From: Actinopolymorpha rutila
GTDB taxonomy: Bacteria; Actinomycetota; Actinomycetes; Propionibacteriales; Actinopolymorphaceae
Assembly (NCBI RefSeq): GCF_013407855.1
Contig: NZ_JACBZH010000001.1
Location: forward strand, 868,001 to 932,000
Length of the DNA stretch: 64,000 nucleotides
Direction of reading: 5' to 3'
The notes under the pieces were generated by a model that saw nothing but the letters and a program-made list of their open reading frames with translations, ran no database searches and was not told the origin of the DNA. Positions within the stretch are counted from its first letter, which is position 1, and every line of letters begins with the position of its first letter. The position numbers and the translations under genes are program-made. This document shows, piece by piece, positions 24,064 through 33,516 of this stretch.

Positions 24064-25347
24064 ATGCCCGCGATCGTGCTTGTCGGCGCCCAGTGGGGTG
24101 ACGAGGGCAAGGGGAAGGTCACCGACCTGCTCGGCGGTTCGGTCGACTACTGCGTGCGTTACCAGGGCGGCAACAACGCCGGCCACACCGTGGTCGTCGA
24201 CGGCGAGTCCTACGCCGTCCACCTGCTGCCCTCCGGTGTGATCACGCCCGACTGCGTGCCGATGATCGGCAACGGCGTCGTCGTCGACCCGGCCGTGCTG
24301 CTGGACGAGATCGCCATGCTGGAGTCGCGCGGCGTGAGCTGCGACCGGCTGCTGATCTCGGCCAACGCCCACCTCATCGCGCCGTACCACGCGACGGTCG
24401 ACAAGGTGACCGAACGCTTCCTCGGCAAGAACCAGATCGGCACCACCGGCCGGGGCATCGGACCGACGTACGCCGACAAGGTCAACCGGGTCGGCGTACG
24501 CGTGCAGGACCTCTTCGACCCGAACATCCTCCGCCAGAAGGTGGAGGGTGCGCTGGAGCAGAAGAACCACCTGCTGGTGAAGGTCTACAACCGCCGCGCC
24601 ATCACGGTGGACGAGATCGTGGACGGGTTCCTGCGGTACGCCGAGGCGCTGCGGCCCAAGGTGACCGACACCTCGGCGGTGCTCAACAAGGCGCTGGACG
24701 AGGACAAGGTCGTGCTGCTGGAGGGCGCGCAGGCGACGATGCTGGACGTCGACCACGGCACCTATCCGTTCGTCACCTCGTCCAACCCGACGGCGGGCGG
24801 GGCGTGCATCGGCGCCGGTGTCGGCCCGACCCGGATCGACCGGGTGGTCGGCGTGCTCAAGGCTTACACGACGCGGGTGGGTGCGGGGCCGTTCCCGACC
24901 GAACTGCGCGACGCCGACGGCGAGCACCTGCGCAAGGTGGGCGGGGAGTACGGCGTCACCACCGGCCGGCCCCGCCGCTGCGGCTGGTTCGACGCGGTGA
25001 TCGCGCGTTACTCGACCCGGATCAACGGCTTCACCGACTACTTCATCACCAAGCTGGACGTGCTGTCCGGCTTCGAGCGGGTGCCGGTGTGTGTGGCCTA
25101 CGACGTGGACGGGGTACGTCACGACGAGATGCCGATGACGCAGACCGACTTCCACCACGCCCGGCCGATCTTCGAGTACCTCGACGGCTGGTGGGAGGAC
25201 ATCTCCGGTTGCCGGAACTTCGACGACCTGCCGAAGGCGGCGCAGGCGTACGTCCGCCGGCTGGAGGAGCTGATCGGCGCCCCGGTCTCCGGCGTCGGTG
25301 TCGGGCCCGGCCGGGACGAGGTCATCTCGCTCCGCCCGCTGGTCTGA
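24064..25347 (+). CDS. purA: Adenylosuccinate synthase
   Basis: The product is 427 aa, starting at ATG 24064. It makes adenylosuccinate from IMP, aspartate and GTP, the first step to AMP. The GTP site [15 protein letters not shown], the IMP-binding [57 protein letters not shown], and [14 protein letters not shown] are all present. Full length and unbroken. The 229-bp upstream gap has no clear operator. A 12-nt tandem repeat follows the stop. Confidence 0.97.
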   Translation: MPAIVLVGAQWGDEGKGKVTDLLGGSVDYCVRYQGGNNAGHTVVVDGESYAVHLLPSGVITPDCVPMIGNGVVVDPAVLLDEIAMLESRGVSCDRLLISANAHLIAPYHATVDKVTERFLGKNQIGTTGRGIGPTYADKVNRVGVRVQDLFDPNILRQKVEGALEQKNHLLVKVYNRRAITVDEIVDGFLRYAEALRPKVTDTSAVLNKALDEDKVVLLEGAQATMLDVDHGTYPFVTSSNPTAGGACIGAGVGPTRIDRVVGVLKAYTTRVGAGPFPTELRDADGEHLRKVGGEYGVTTGRPRRCGWFDAVIARYSTRINGFTDYFITKLDVLSGFERVPVCVAYDVDGVRHDEMPMTQTDFHHARPIFEYLDGWWEDISGCRNFDDLPKAAQAYVRRLEELIGAPVSGVGVGPGRDEVISLRPLV

Positions 25348-25350
25348 GCC

Positions 25351-25386
25351 GACGCCCGAGCAGACGCCCGAGCAGGAGCCCGAGGG
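25351..25386 (+). repeat. Three-copy 12-nt tandem repeat after purA
   Basis: GACGCCCGAGCA occurs twice without change (25351-25374), followed by a third diverged copy to 25386. It lies between purA and the NYN-like gene. Confidence 0.7.
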
Positions 25387-25398
25387 AGGAGCCGGCCG

Positions 25399-25800
25399 AT
25401 GAGCGCCGACCTGCCCCCGCTGGTGGTGGTGGACGCCGCCAACGTGATGGGTTCGGTGCCGGACGGCTGGTGGCGGGATCGCTCCGGTGCGGCCGGACGG
25501 GTCCGGGACGCGCTGAGTCACGTCGCCGCGGCCGGGTTGCCCGGTGTGGTCGACCCGCCCGCGGAGGTGGTCCTGGTCACCGAGGGCGCCGCGCGGGACG
25601 TGCCGGGTACGCCGACGGTTCGGGTCGTTCCGGCACGCGGATCCGGCGACGACGCGATCGTGGACCTGGTGCGCTCGGCCGGACCCGGCCCCCGGCGGGT
25701 CGTGGTGGTGACCGCCGACCGGGAGTTGCGTACTCGCGTTCGCGCGCTCGGCGCCGAAGTGGTCGGGCCGCGCACCGTCTACCCGCCCGGCCACGGCTGA
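25399..25800 (+). CDS. NYN/PIN-like small protein, putative nuclease
   Basis: The product is 133 aa, starting at ATG 25399 with GAGGAG 7 nt upstream. Asp residues lie at the ends of predicted strands: VVVDAANVMG at the start, GSGDDAIVDLV in the middle and VVVVTADRELRTRVRALGAEVVGPR at the end. This is the acidic pattern of PIN/NYN nucleases, and homologues are often annotated as NTP pyrophosphohydrolase on weak grounds. Size and fold suggest an RNA-processing enzyme, but activity is not established. It lies between purA and purD and may be co-transcribed with purA. Confidence 0.75.
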   Translation: MSADLPPLVVVDAANVMGSVPDGWWRDRSGAAGRVRDALSHVAAAGLPGVVDPPAEVVLVTEGAARDVPGTPTVRVVPARGSGDDAIVDLVRSAGPGPRRVVVVTADRELRTRVRALGAEVVGPRTVYPPGHG

Positions 25801-25816
25801 CCGGGCGGGCCTGCCC

Positions 25817-25822
25817 TAGGGT
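25817..25822 (+). promoter_or_regulatory. -10 box for leaderless purD
   Basis: TAGGGT lies 7 nt before ATG 25830 with no ribosome site. purD can therefore be transcribed on its own. Confidence 0.5.
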
Positions 25823-25829
25823 CGTGACC

Positions 25830-27098
25830 ATGGACGTACTCCTCGTCGGATCCGGTGGCCGCGAGCACGCGCTCGCTCTCGCTCTGTCGCACGATCCGGA
25901 GGTGTCGGCGCTGCACGTGGCGCCCGGTAACGTCGGCATGGAGTCGCTTGCCCACACCCATCCGCTGGACCTCGCCGACAACGCCGCGATCGCCGATCTC
26001 GCGGCCAGGCTGGGGGTCGACCTGGTGGTGGTCGGGCCGGAGGCGCCGTTGGTGGCCGGCGCCGCCGACGCGGTACGCGAGCGCGGGATCGCCTGCTTCG
26101 GACCGTCCGCCGCGGCCGCCCGGATCGAGGGGTCGAAGGCGTTCGCCAAGGAGGTGATGGCCGCCGCCGGTGTGCCCACCTCGATGGCGCACGTGTGCGA
26201 GAAGCCCGAGGAGGTGGCCGCGGCGCTGGACGCGTTCGGTGCGCCGTACGTCGTGAAGGACGACGGGCTCGCGGCCGGCAAGGGCGTCGTGGTCACCGAG
26301 GACCGGGCCGCGGCGCTCGCGCACGCGGCCGCATGTGAACGCGTGGTGGTCGAGGAGTACCTCGCCGGTCCGGAGGTGTCGCTGTTCGGCATCTGCGACG
26401 GGACCACGGTCGTACCCCTGCTGCCCGCGCAGGACTTCAAGCGCGCCGGCGAGGGCGACGCCGGACCCAACACCGGTGGCATGGGCGCGTACTCCCCGCT
26501 GGACTGGACGCCGCCCGGATTCGTCGACGACGTGGTGGCGCGCGTGCTGCAACCCACGGTCGACGAGTTGCGGCGCCGGGGCACACCGTTCGTCGGCGTC
26601 CTCTTTGCCGGGCTCGCGCTCACCGCGCGCGGCATCCGGGTGATCGAGTTCAACTGCCGGTTCGGTGACCCGGAGACCCAGGTCGTACTGCCGCTGCTGA
26701 AGTCACCGCTCGGCCGGCTGCTGTACGCCGCGGCGACCGGCGGTCTCGCCGGCGCCGAGCCACCCCGCTGGCACGACGGCGCGGCGGTCACGGTGGTGGT
26801 CTCGTCCGCCGGATACCCCGAGAGCGCCCGCCGCGGCGACCCGATCGAGGGCGCTGAGGAGGCCGACCGGCTGGAGGGTGTCGACGTGATCCACGCGGGG
26901 ACGGCGCGGGACGCCGACGGCCGGCTGGTCACCGCCGGCGGGCGGGTGCTCGCGGTGACGGCGTACGGATCCGACCTGAGACTGGCGCGGGACCGGGTCT
27001 ACGACGCGGTCGCCCGGATCTCGATCGAGGGTGCCCACCACCGCAGTGACATCGCCGCCAAGGCCGCGCTGGGCGAAATCGTCGTACCCACGTCGTGA
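25830..27098 (+). CDS. purD: Phosphoribosylamine-glycine ligase (GAR synthetase)
   Basis: The product is 422 aa, starting at ATG 25830. It joins glycine to phosphoribosylamine with ATP (step 2 of purine synthesis). Seen: MDVLLVGSGGREHALA, VVGPEAPLVAG, ATP-grasp segments PYVVKDDGLAAGKGVVVTE and VVEEYLAGPEVSLFGICDG, GDAGPNTGGMGAYSP (signature), and IRVIEFNCRFGDPETQVVLPLL. Intact. A TANNNT box 7 nt upstream suggests a leaderless mRNA. Confidence 0.97.
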   Translation: MDVLLVGSGGREHALALALSHDPEVSALHVAPGNVGMESLAHTHPLDLADNAAIADLAARLGVDLVVVGPEAPLVAGAADAVRERGIACFGPSAAAARIEGSKAFAKEVMAAAGVPTSMAHVCEKPEEVAAALDAFGAPYVVKDDGLAAGKGVVVTEDRAAALAHAAACERVVVEEYLAGPEVSLFGICDGTTVVPLLPAQDFKRAGEGDAGPNTGGMGAYSPLDWTPPGFVDDVVARVLQPTVDELRRRGTPFVGVLFAGLALTARGIRVIEFNCRFGDPETQVVLPLLKSPLGRLLYAAATGGLAGAEPPRWHDGAAVTVVVSSAGYPESARRGDPIEGAEEADRLEGVDVIHAGTARDADGRLVTAGGRVLAVTAYGSDLRLARDRVYDAVARISIEGAHHRSDIAAKAALGEIVVPTS

Positions 27099-27151
27099 CG
27101 GCGGGCGCCGGCCGCCTCGGCTGAGGCGGCCGGGGGGTGCCGGGACAGACC

Positions 27152-27436
27152 CTACGAGCGCTGGTACGTCATGCACTCCGCGGAGTCCTGCAGGCGGCCG
27201 ACGCTGATGCCCGGCGCCTGGCACTCCAGGTCGACGTTGTGCGTGCAGTCGTCCATCTTGCAGGCGCCGACCTGACCGGCGGGCATCGGCACTCCGCCCT
27301 TGCGGGGAATCCCGAAGAAGGTGTCGCAGGCGGCCATCTGCGCGTCCCCGATCGTGATGGCCAGCGCGTGGCAGGCCTGGTCGCGGTTGTAGGCGCAGGA
27401 TTCGGCCGCACAGTTGTGCACGACGGGCATGTCCAT
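27152..27436 (-). CDS. DUF1540 cysteine-rich protein
   Basis: The product is 94 aa, starting at ATG 27436. It has two copies of a short Cys module: VVHNCAAESCAYNRDQACHALAITIGD with CDTFF, then VGACKMDDCTHNVDLECQAPGISVG with ECMTY. This eight-to-nine-Cys pattern is typical of DUF1540, which probably binds metal or forms disulfides; function unknown. It is convergent with purD (53 bp apart). Confidence 0.88.
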   Translation of the reverse strand: MDMPVVHNCAAESCAYNRDQACHALAITIGDAQMAACDTFFGIPRKGGVPMPAGQVGACKMDDCTHNVDLECQAPGISVGRLQDSAECMTYQRS

Positions 27437-27610
27437 GGTGGCCCCCGGTTCCGGTCGTCTTCCGGTCGTCAGCCGGTCGGCGCGGTAGGTCCGCGTCGTT
27501 CATCGTTCACTTCCGGCGTACCCGCACCACGCTACGGATGCACCACCCACCGGCACCGGGATTGGCGTGTTCGCGGAATTACCCATCACACAAGTGGCCG
27601 CATGCGAAGC

Positions 27611-27640
27611 GGTCCCGACGCCCGGCCGGGCGTCGGGACC
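27611..27640. terminator. 30-bp perfect palindrome terminating the LLM gene
   Basis: GGTCCCGACGCCCGG is followed directly by its complement. It lies 25 nt past the stop of the minus-strand LLM gene, and the DUF1540 gene begins beyond it on the same strand. No U-tract. Confidence 0.7.
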
Positions 27641-27665
27641 GTTCGTCGAACCGTCCTGGCTGTGC

Positions 27666-28457
27666 TCAGCCCGCGGTGAGTTGCTTGTTGTGGTCGTCGC
27701 GCCAGTCGATCCAGTCGCGGACCTCGGCGAGGTCGTAGTCCGGGCCGGACACCCCGACCGTGAACTGCGTGATCCCCGCGGCCACCATGCCCTCGGCCAC
27801 CTGGTCGGGGGAGCCGCTGACCCCGGCGGAACGCTCGATCGCGGCCGGGTCGCGGCCGACCTCGCCGCACCAGCGGTCCAGCACGTCGCGCTTGTGGCTG
27901 AGCGTCTCGGCGTCGCCGAAGCCGTGCCAGATCGAGGCGTACTCGGCGGTGTAGCGGAGCGTCTTCTTCTCCCCGCCGCCACCGATCAGGATCGGGATGT
28001 CGCGGGTCGGCTTGGGGTTGAGCTTCGCCCACCGCGCGGTGATGCGGGGGAGTGCGGCGGACAGTTCGTTCAGCCGGCTGCCGGCGGTGCCGAACTCGTA
28101 GCCGTACTCGTTGTAGTCACGCTCGAACCAGCCTGCGCCGATGCCGAGGATCAGCCGGCCGTCGCTGATGTGGTCCACGGTGCGGGCCATGTCGGCGAGC
28201 AACTCGGGGTTGCGGTAGCTGTTGCAGGTGACGAGGGCACCGATCTCGACCCGGGAGGTCGCCTCGGCCCACGCGCCGAGCATGGTCCAGCACTCGAAGT
28301 GCAGGCCGTCCGGCTCCCCGGACAGCGGGAAGAAGTGGTCCCAGTTGTAAACGACGTCGACCCCGGCCTCCTCGGCGGCCGCGACCGCACGCCGGATCTG
28401 GGCGTAGTCGGCGTGCTGCGGTTGGATCTGAACGGCGACACGTGCGGGTGTAGTCAT
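27666..28457 (-). CDS. F420-type LLM oxidoreductase
   Basis: The product is 263 aa, starting at ATG 28457. It is a luciferase-like barrel of the short F420-dependent branch: [135 protein letters not shown]. The cofactor F420 assignment rests on family resemblance. TACGCT lies 7 nt before the start (28465-28470), suggesting leaderless expression. Substrate unknown. Confidence 0.9.
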   Translation of the reverse strand: MTTPARVAVQIQPQHADYAQIRRAVAAAEEAGVDVVYNWDHFFPLSGEPDGLHFECWTMLGAWAEATSRVEIGALVTCNSYRNPELLADMARTVDHISDGRLILGIGAGWFERDYNEYGYEFGTAGSRLNELSAALPRITARWAKLNPKPTRDIPILIGGGGEKKTLRYTAEYASIWHGFGDAETLSHKRDVLDRWCGEVGRDPAAIERSAGVSGSPDQVAEGMVAAGITQFTVGVSGPDYDLAEVRDWIDWRDDHNKQLTAG

Positions 28458-28637
28458 GGCGGCCAGCGTATTCTGCCCGGCCGGCACTCACCTGTCGGCG
28501 TCCACCGCGCGCATTCGCCACACCGTACGCCCCGGTTCGGGCGGATTTCCACGCTCGCCGGGCGCACCCCGGCCGCGCCCCGGCCGCGCCCCGGCACCGG
28601 GAGACCACCGGCGGACGACCCGGGAGACAATGGGTGC

Positions 28638-30068
28638 GTGCCGCAGCCTGTGATCCCCGACATCCTCGCCGCCCGCTACGCCTCCGCCCCGCTGGCCCAC
28701 CTGTGGTCGCCGGCGCACAAGATCGTTCTCGAACGCCGCCTGTGGCTGGCCGTGCTCCGGGCCCAGCAGGAGCTGGGCGTCGAGGTGCCCGACGGTGTTG
28801 TCGAGGCGTACGAACGTGTCATCGACCAGGTGGACCTCGACTCCATCCGGGAGCGGGAGAAGGTGACCCGCCACGACGTGAAGGCCCGGATCGAGGAGTT
28901 CTGCGCCCTTGCCGGGCAGGAGCACATCCACAAGGGCATGACCAGCCGCGACCTCACCGAGAACGTCGAGCAACTGCAGGTGCGCGCCTCGCTGGAGCTG
29001 GTGCGCGACCGGGTGGTGGCAACGGTCGTACGCCTCGCCGACCGGGCCGCCGAATACTCCGCACTGGTGATGGCCGGCCGCAGCCACAACGTCGCGGCGC
29101 AGGCCACCACCCTCGGCAAGCGGTTCGCCTCCGCGGCCGACGAGCTGCTGGTCGCGCTGGAACGCCTGGAGGACCTGCTCGCCCGCTACCCCCTGCGGGG
29201 CATCAAGGGGCCGGTCGGCACCGCGCAGGACCAGCTGGACCTGCTCGACGGGGACGCCGATCGGCTGGCCGCCCTCGAACGCAAGGTCAGCAAGCACCTC
29301 GGCTTCGAACGCGTACTCACCAGCGTGGGCCAGGTCTACCCGAGGTCGCTGGACTTCGACGTGCTGTCCGCGCTGGTCCAGGCCTCCGCGGCGCCGTCCA
29401 GCTTCGCCACCACGGTCCGGCTGATGGCCGGGAACGAGCTGGTCACCGAGGGCTTCCAACCCGGCCAGGTGGGCTCGTCGGCGATGCCGCACAAGATGAA
29501 CACCCGCTCGTGTGAACGCGTGAACGGCCTGGCCGTGGTGCTGCGCGGCTACCTGTCGATGGTCGGCGAACTCGCCGGTGACCAGTGGAACGAGGGCGAC
29601 GTGTCCTGCTCGGTGGTCCGCCGGGTCGCCCTGCCGGACGCGTTCTTCGCCGCGGACGGGTTGTTCCAGACGTTCCTCACCGTGATCGCCGACTTCGGAG
29701 CGTTCCCCGCCGTCGTGCAGCGCGAACTCGACCGCTACCTGCCGTTCCTCGCCACCACCAAGATCCTGATGGCGGCGGTGCGCCGTGGTGTCGGCCGGGA
29801 GACCGCGCACGAGGTGATCAAGGAGCACGCCGTCGGGGTGGCACTGGAGATGCGGGAGAAGGGTGTCGACCGCAACGACCTGTTCGACCGGCTCGCCGAC
29901 GACGGCCGGCTCGGCCTGTCCCGGGTCGAGCTGGACGCCCTGGTCGACGACCCGCTGACGTTCACCGGTGCGGCGTCGGCACAGGTGGCCGAGGTCGTAC
30001 GCCGGGCGCAGGAGGTGGCCGAGCGGTATCCGGAGGCGGCGGCGTACACGCCCGAGGCGATCCTCTAG
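28638..30068 (+). CDS. purB: Adenylosuccinate lyase
   Basis: The product is 476 aa, starting at GTG 28638. It releases fumarate from SAICAR and from adenylosuccinate. Family blocks are seen: EREKVTRHDVKARIEEF, HIHKGMTSRDLTEN, MAGRSHNVAAQATTLGKRFA and the signature GSSAMPHKMNTRSCERVNGL; the C-terminus has TTKILMAAVRRGVGRETAHEVIKEHAV. It belongs to the longer eukaryote-like PurB branch often found in actinomycetes. Intact. Confidence 0.96.
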   Translation: MPQPVIPDILAARYASAPLAHLWSPAHKIVLERRLWLAVLRAQQELGVEVPDGVVEAYERVIDQVDLDSIREREKVTRHDVKARIEEFCALAGQEHIHKGMTSRDLTENVEQLQVRASLELVRDRVVATVVRLADRAAEYSALVMAGRSHNVAAQATTLGKRFASAADELLVALERLEDLLARYPLRGIKGPVGTAQDQLDLLDGDADRLAALERKVSKHLGFERVLTSVGQVYPRSLDFDVLSALVQASAAPSSFATTVRLMAGNELVTEGFQPGQVGSSAMPHKMNTRSCERVNGLAVVLRGYLSMVGELAGDQWNEGDVSCSVVRRVALPDAFFAADGLFQTFLTVIADFGAFPAVVQRELDRYLPFLATTKILMAAVRRGVGRETAHEVIKEHAVGVALEMREKGVDRNDLFDRLADDGRLGLSRVELDALVDDPLTFTGAASAQVAEVVRRAQEVAERYPEAAAYTPEAIL

Positions 30069-30100
30069 GACGTGACCCCTGCGCGGGGGAGGGGCGCCCG

Positions 30101-30769
30101 GTGATGAGGCGATGGACCGAGATCTGCGCCGGCGTGGTCGCGGCCGTGGTGCCGGCCGGCGTCGCCAGCGCGCTCGGCGCTCTCGCGGGCGGCGGCTCCG
30201 GACTGGTCGCGGGACTGGCGATCGGTGGCGTACCCGGCGCGGTGTTCGGCTGGGCGGTCGCGGCGTTCGTGCCGTACGACCTCGCTTGCGTCCGGGGGAT
30301 CGCGCGGTACGCCGTCGACCTCACCTGGAGCCTGCCGAACACCTGGCTCGGTGCGGTCCTGCTCACCGGCAACCTGCTCGCCGGCAACCACGTGGTCGGC
30401 GGCCTGAGCCGGCACGGCGGCACCGTCCACCTCGCCAGGGGAACGCTGCCGGCGATGGGCGGCGTGAGGTACGTGACCACGGTCGGCACCGTGGTCGCCG
30501 GCATCTCCGCTCCCGCCGTCTCGCCGGCCGCCCGGGCGCTGCTCGCGCACGAACGCGGCCACGTCCTGCAGGCCCGGCTGCTCGGCCCGGCGTACGTGCC
30601 GTTGGTGCTGGTCAACTACGCGGTGTGGGCGGTCCTGCCGCTCTGGTGGATCTGGCACGACCACGCGGCGTACCCCATCCGCTCCGTCTCGGCGTACTTC
30701 CAGCACGGGGTGTATCCGCACGTCTGGAACGAGGAGTGGTGCTACCGGGCGTACGGACCGAGGCGGTGA
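30101..30769 (+). CDS. Membrane protein with an HExxH motif, putative metallopeptidase
   Basis: The product is 222 aa, starting at GTG 30101 or ATG 30104 with GAGG 9-12 nt upstream. Two or three Gly/Ala-rich hydrophobic helices come first. Then comes ALLAHERGHVLQARLLGPAYVPLVLVNYAVWAVLPLWWIW, in which HERGH fits the zinc-binding HExxH and the following QARLLGPxY is a pattern I associate with small membrane proteins of other phyla. A Trp/Tyr-rich C-terminus ends the protein. Proteolysis is a hypothesis. It begins 32 nt after purB and is probably co-transcribed with it. Confidence 0.75.
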   Translation: MMRRWTEICAGVVAAVVPAGVASALGALAGGGSGLVAGLAIGGVPGAVFGWAVAAFVPYDLACVRGIARYAVDLTWSLPNTWLGAVLLTGNLLAGNHVVGGLSRHGGTVHLARGTLPAMGGVRYVTTVGTVVAGISAPAVSPAARALLAHERGHVLQARLLGPAYVPLVLVNYAVWAVLPLWWIWHDHAAYPIRSVSAYFQHGVYPHVWNEEWCYRAYGPRR

Positions 30770-30891
30770 CTCTGCCGGTCACCCAGACGGTGACTCAGCC
30801 GGTGACGCCGTTCACCTGCTGATCCGCGGTCAGGGCGGCCGCGCTCGGGTAGGACCTAGCGGACCCGCGAACCCGACAGCTTGGAGCACCG

Positions 30892-31773
30892 ATGCCCGAC
30901 ACGAACCTCCCGAAGGTGGCCTTCCTCGGACTGGGCCGGATGGGCGCGCCGATGGCCCGGCACGTGCTGACCGCCGGGTACGACCTGGCGGTGTGGAACC
31001 GCACCCGCGACAAGGCCGAGCCGTTCGGCCGCGACGGCGCGCAGGTCGCCGACACTCCGGCGCTGGCGGCAGCCGGTCGGCAGGTCGTCGTGCTCATGCT
31101 GGCCACCCCCGATGCCGTACGCGACGTGCTGTTCGACCCCGACGCCGGCGTGGTGACCACCGCCGAGCCCGGCACGCTGGTGATCGACTCGAGCACGATC
31201 GGACCGACCGCCTCCCGCGAGGTCGCGGCCCGGCTGGCCGAGCACGACCTGCGCTACCTCGACGCGCCGGTCTACGGCTCGGTCGCCCCGGCCACCGAGG
31301 GGACGCTGCGGGTGTTCGCCGGTGGTGACGCCGCGGACTTCGAGCGGGCCCGGCCGCTGCTGGGACTGTGGGGCGACCCGGACAAGGTGGATCTGGTCGG
31401 CCCGGTCGGCACCGGCAGCGCCGCGAAACTGGTCGTCAACCTCACCCTGGGCACCTCGATCGCCGCCATCGGGGAGGCGCTGCGGCTGGGCCGGGAGCTG
31501 AACCTCGAACAGTCCCTGGTCGACTCCCTGATCGAGGCCAGCCCACTCGGCGCGGCGTTCCCGCCGATCAAGGCCATCATGGAGAGCGGTAAAGCCCAGC
31601 CGGCGAACTTCGAGCTCAGCCTGCTGCGCAAGGACCTCGACCTGTGCCTGGCCGAGGCCGACGACCTCGCCCTGACCGGCGCGGCCCGGGAGGCATGCCA
31701 GCGGGCGATCGGCGCCGGGCACGCCTCCGACGACGCCCGGGCACTCGCGGTGCTGATGGCCGGCCTGCTCTGA
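30892..31773 (+). CDS. NAD(P)-dependent beta-hydroxyacid dehydrogenase
   Basis: The product is 293 aa, starting at ATG 30892 with GGAG 5 nt upstream. It is of the 3-hydroxyisobutyrate/tartronate-semialdehyde reductase family: VAFLGLGRMGAPMARHVL (dinucleotide site, GxGxMG), DAPVYGSVAPATEGTLRVFAGG (substrate loop), and GTGSAAKLVVNLTLG with the catalytic Lys. The C-terminal helical domain ends in FELSLLRKDLDLCLAEAD. The Arg in WNRTRDKAE suggests NADP(H). The substrate is not assignable. It converges with the flavin monooxygenase across a hairpin. Confidence 0.92.
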   Translation: MPDTNLPKVAFLGLGRMGAPMARHVLTAGYDLAVWNRTRDKAEPFGRDGAQVADTPALAAAGRQVVVLMLATPDAVRDVLFDPDAGVVTTAEPGTLVIDSSTIGPTASREVAARLAEHDLRYLDAPVYGSVAPATEGTLRVFAGGDAADFERARPLLGLWGDPDKVDLVGPVGTGSAAKLVVNLTLGTSIAAIGEALRLGRELNLEQSLVDSLIEASPLGAAFPPIKAIMESGKAQPANFELSLLRKDLDLCLAEADDLALTGAAREACQRAIGAGHASDDARALAVLMAGLL

Positions 31774-31806
31774 GGCGCGGTCAGCCCGCTGGCTGCTCGC
31801 CTCGCT

Positions 31807-31840
31807 CCACCGGATTCTTCCGCGGAAGAATCACCGGTGG
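31807..31840. terminator. Bidirectional terminator between convergent genes
   Basis: The core GATTCTTCCGCGGAAGAATC (31813-31832) is a perfect 20-bp palindrome, extended by CCACCG/CGGTGG arms with a 2-nt bulge. It lies 33 nt past one stop and 36 nt from the other. Confidence 0.7.
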
Positions 31841-31876
31841 CGGTCCGGCCGGCCGTGGGTCAGCCATGCCCGCACC

Positions 31877-32935
31877 TCAGGTCGAGTCAGGGGTCGAGCC
31901 ATGTCCCCTGGCCAGCTGTGCGCTGGCGGCCACCGTCTCCTCGGTCTGCTGCCGGCGGAGCGCGGTGTACGCGGTGAAGGCGACGGCGGGGTCCGGATGC
32001 TCGCGCAGCGCCGCGGCCAGTGCGACGGCGTCCTCCAGCGCCATCGAAGCTCCCTGGGCCGCCGCCGGTGACGCGGCGTGCGCGGCGTCGCCGACCAGCA
32101 CCATCCGGTCGTCGTGCCAGTGCGGCGTGGTGGGGATGTCGTACGAGTCGCCGCCCACGACAGCTGCACCGGTCGCCTGGATGATCGCCGCGGCGGGGGT
32201 GGTGTCGTCACGCACCGCCGCGAGGGCCAGGTCGCGCGACTGTTCGGCGGTGGTCCCGCCGGGTCGGCGTTCGCCGGTGACGCGGGCGAACCACCACGTA
32301 CGCCCGTCCCCGGGTGCGGTGAAGCCGAAGAACGCGCGGGAGCCGAACACCATGTGGTACGCGTCGGAGGCGCTGCCGGCCGGATTGCCGTCGGCGTACC
32401 CGTACACGACGTGCTGGCCGGTGTAGCGCGGAGTCGGCGCCTGCGGGTCGATGAGGTGCCGCGTACGGGAGTGGATGCCGTCGGCGCCGACCAGGAGGTC
32501 CCCCTCGGCGCGGCCGCCGTCCGCGAAGCGCACCTCGACCCCGCCACCGCCGTCGGCCCGGCGGGCGTCGACCATGCGTTTCCCGTGGACGACCCGGACG
32601 CCGCGGGCCGCCGCGAAGTCCTGCAGGACGCGGTACAGCGTGGCCCGGCGGAGCGTACGTGCCGGGCCCTCGATCGCTCGGTGCCGCAGGTGCCGGCCCT
32701 CGGCGTCGAACAGCTCCACCGCTCCGGCGGGGTAGGACGCGTCGACCACGCACCGGTCGGCGCCGATCACCTCGAGGGCGGCCATGCCGTTGGCCATCAC
32801 GGTCAGGAACGCGCCGGCATCGTCACCACCGGACGGGTGCGCCTCGTACACCACCGCCGGGATGCCTGCCTGGTGCAGCGCGAGCGCGGTGGCGCAGCCG
32901 GCGACACCTCCGCCGACGACGAGAACCTTCGTCAT
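31877..32935 (-). CDS. FAD-dependent aromatic monooxygenase (PHBH fold)
   Basis: The product is 352 aa. The start is ATG 32935 (GGGGAG 8 nt upstream); a much longer open frame upstream is not coding. FAD motifs are seen: VLVVGGGVAGCATALALHQAG (GxGxxG), LLVGADGIHSRTRH (DG motif), and RMVLVGDAAHAASPAAAQGASMALEDAVALA (GD motif). The middle is typical of UbiH/PHBH-type hydroxylases. Such enzymes hydroxylate aromatic rings or modify antibiotics; the substrate is unknown. It is encoded 92 nt after the VOC gene on the same strand. Confidence 0.9.
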   Translation of the reverse strand: MTKVLVVGGGVAGCATALALHQAGIPAVVYEAHPSGGDDAGAFLTVMANGMAALEVIGADRCVVDASYPAGAVELFDAEGRHLRHRAIEGPARTLRRATLYRVLQDFAAARGVRVVHGKRMVDARRADGGGGVEVRFADGGRAEGDLLVGADGIHSRTRHLIDPQAPTPRYTGQHVVYGYADGNPAGSASDAYHMVFGSRAFFGFTAPGDGRTWWFARVTGERRPGGTTAEQSRDLALAAVRDDTTPAAAIIQATGAAVVGGDSYDIPTTPHWHDDRMVLVGDAAHAASPAAAQGASMALEDAVALAAALREHPDPAVAFTAYTALRRQQTEETVAASAQLARGHGSTPDST

Positions 32936-33027
32936 GAGTTCGACTCCCCCTGTCGAGTGTTCGGACAAGCCGTGCCGCGGCCAGGTTCTGCCTCCGGGAT
33001 CTGTCCCCGGGTCTGGCTCCTGAAGCC

Positions 33028-33453
33028 CTAGCCGACGGCGACGAGTTCCACCTCGAAGCCCTGGCCGTCCTCGAGGTAGCCCGCGTAGTGCTCGGGGCCG
33101 CCCGCGTGGGGGTGCCGGTCGGCGAACATCAGGTCCCACCCGTGTCCGGGCGCGGCGGCCACCAGCCGGTCGACCTCGGCGCGGTCGCGGACGTGGAACG
33201 CCAGATGGTTCAGGCCCGGGCGGCGGCGGTCGTGCGGACCGGGCCGCAGGGCGGGCGACTGCTCGGCGACGAGATAGGTCGGGCCGAGCCGCCAGCTGAT
33301 CCCGGCCGGCCAGTCCTGGAAGACGGTCCATCCGAGCTCACCCAGCAGCCAGCCCAGGCTCTCCTTGGTGGCGGCCAGGTCGGCGACCCAGAGTTCGACG
33401 TGGTGGAGCTGTCCAGACTGGTCGGGCTGTTCGGGCTGTCCAGGTGCGGTCAC
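33028..33453 (-). CDS. VOC (glyoxalase-like) family protein
   Basis: The product is 141 aa, starting at GTG 33453. It has a repeated beta-alpha-beta-beta-beta layout: QLHHVELWVADLAATKESLGWLLGELGW (first metal-ligand His), ISWRLGPTYLVAEQ, GLNHLAFHVRDRAEVDRLV (second His) and HYAGYLEDGQGFEVELVAV (Glu ligand). The N-terminus has a GQPEQPDQSGQ repeat from a short DNA repeat. TAGCGT at 33461-33466 lies 7 nt before the start, so the transcript may be leaderless. Likely a small metalloenzyme or resistance-type protein. It may be co-transcribed with the monooxygenase. Confidence 0.88.
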   Translation of the reverse strand: MTAPGQPEQPDQSGQLHHVELWVADLAATKESLGWLLGELGWTVFQDWPAGISWRLGPTYLVAEQSPALRPGPHDRRRPGLNHLAFHVRDRAEVDRLVAAAPGHGWDLMFADRHPHAGGPEHYAGYLEDGQGFEVELVAVG

Positions 33454-33516
33454 CGGACCGACGCTATCGCCGTTCCCGGTGGGTGATCGCCCGACGTCGG
33501 CGGGAGGATTGCGGCC

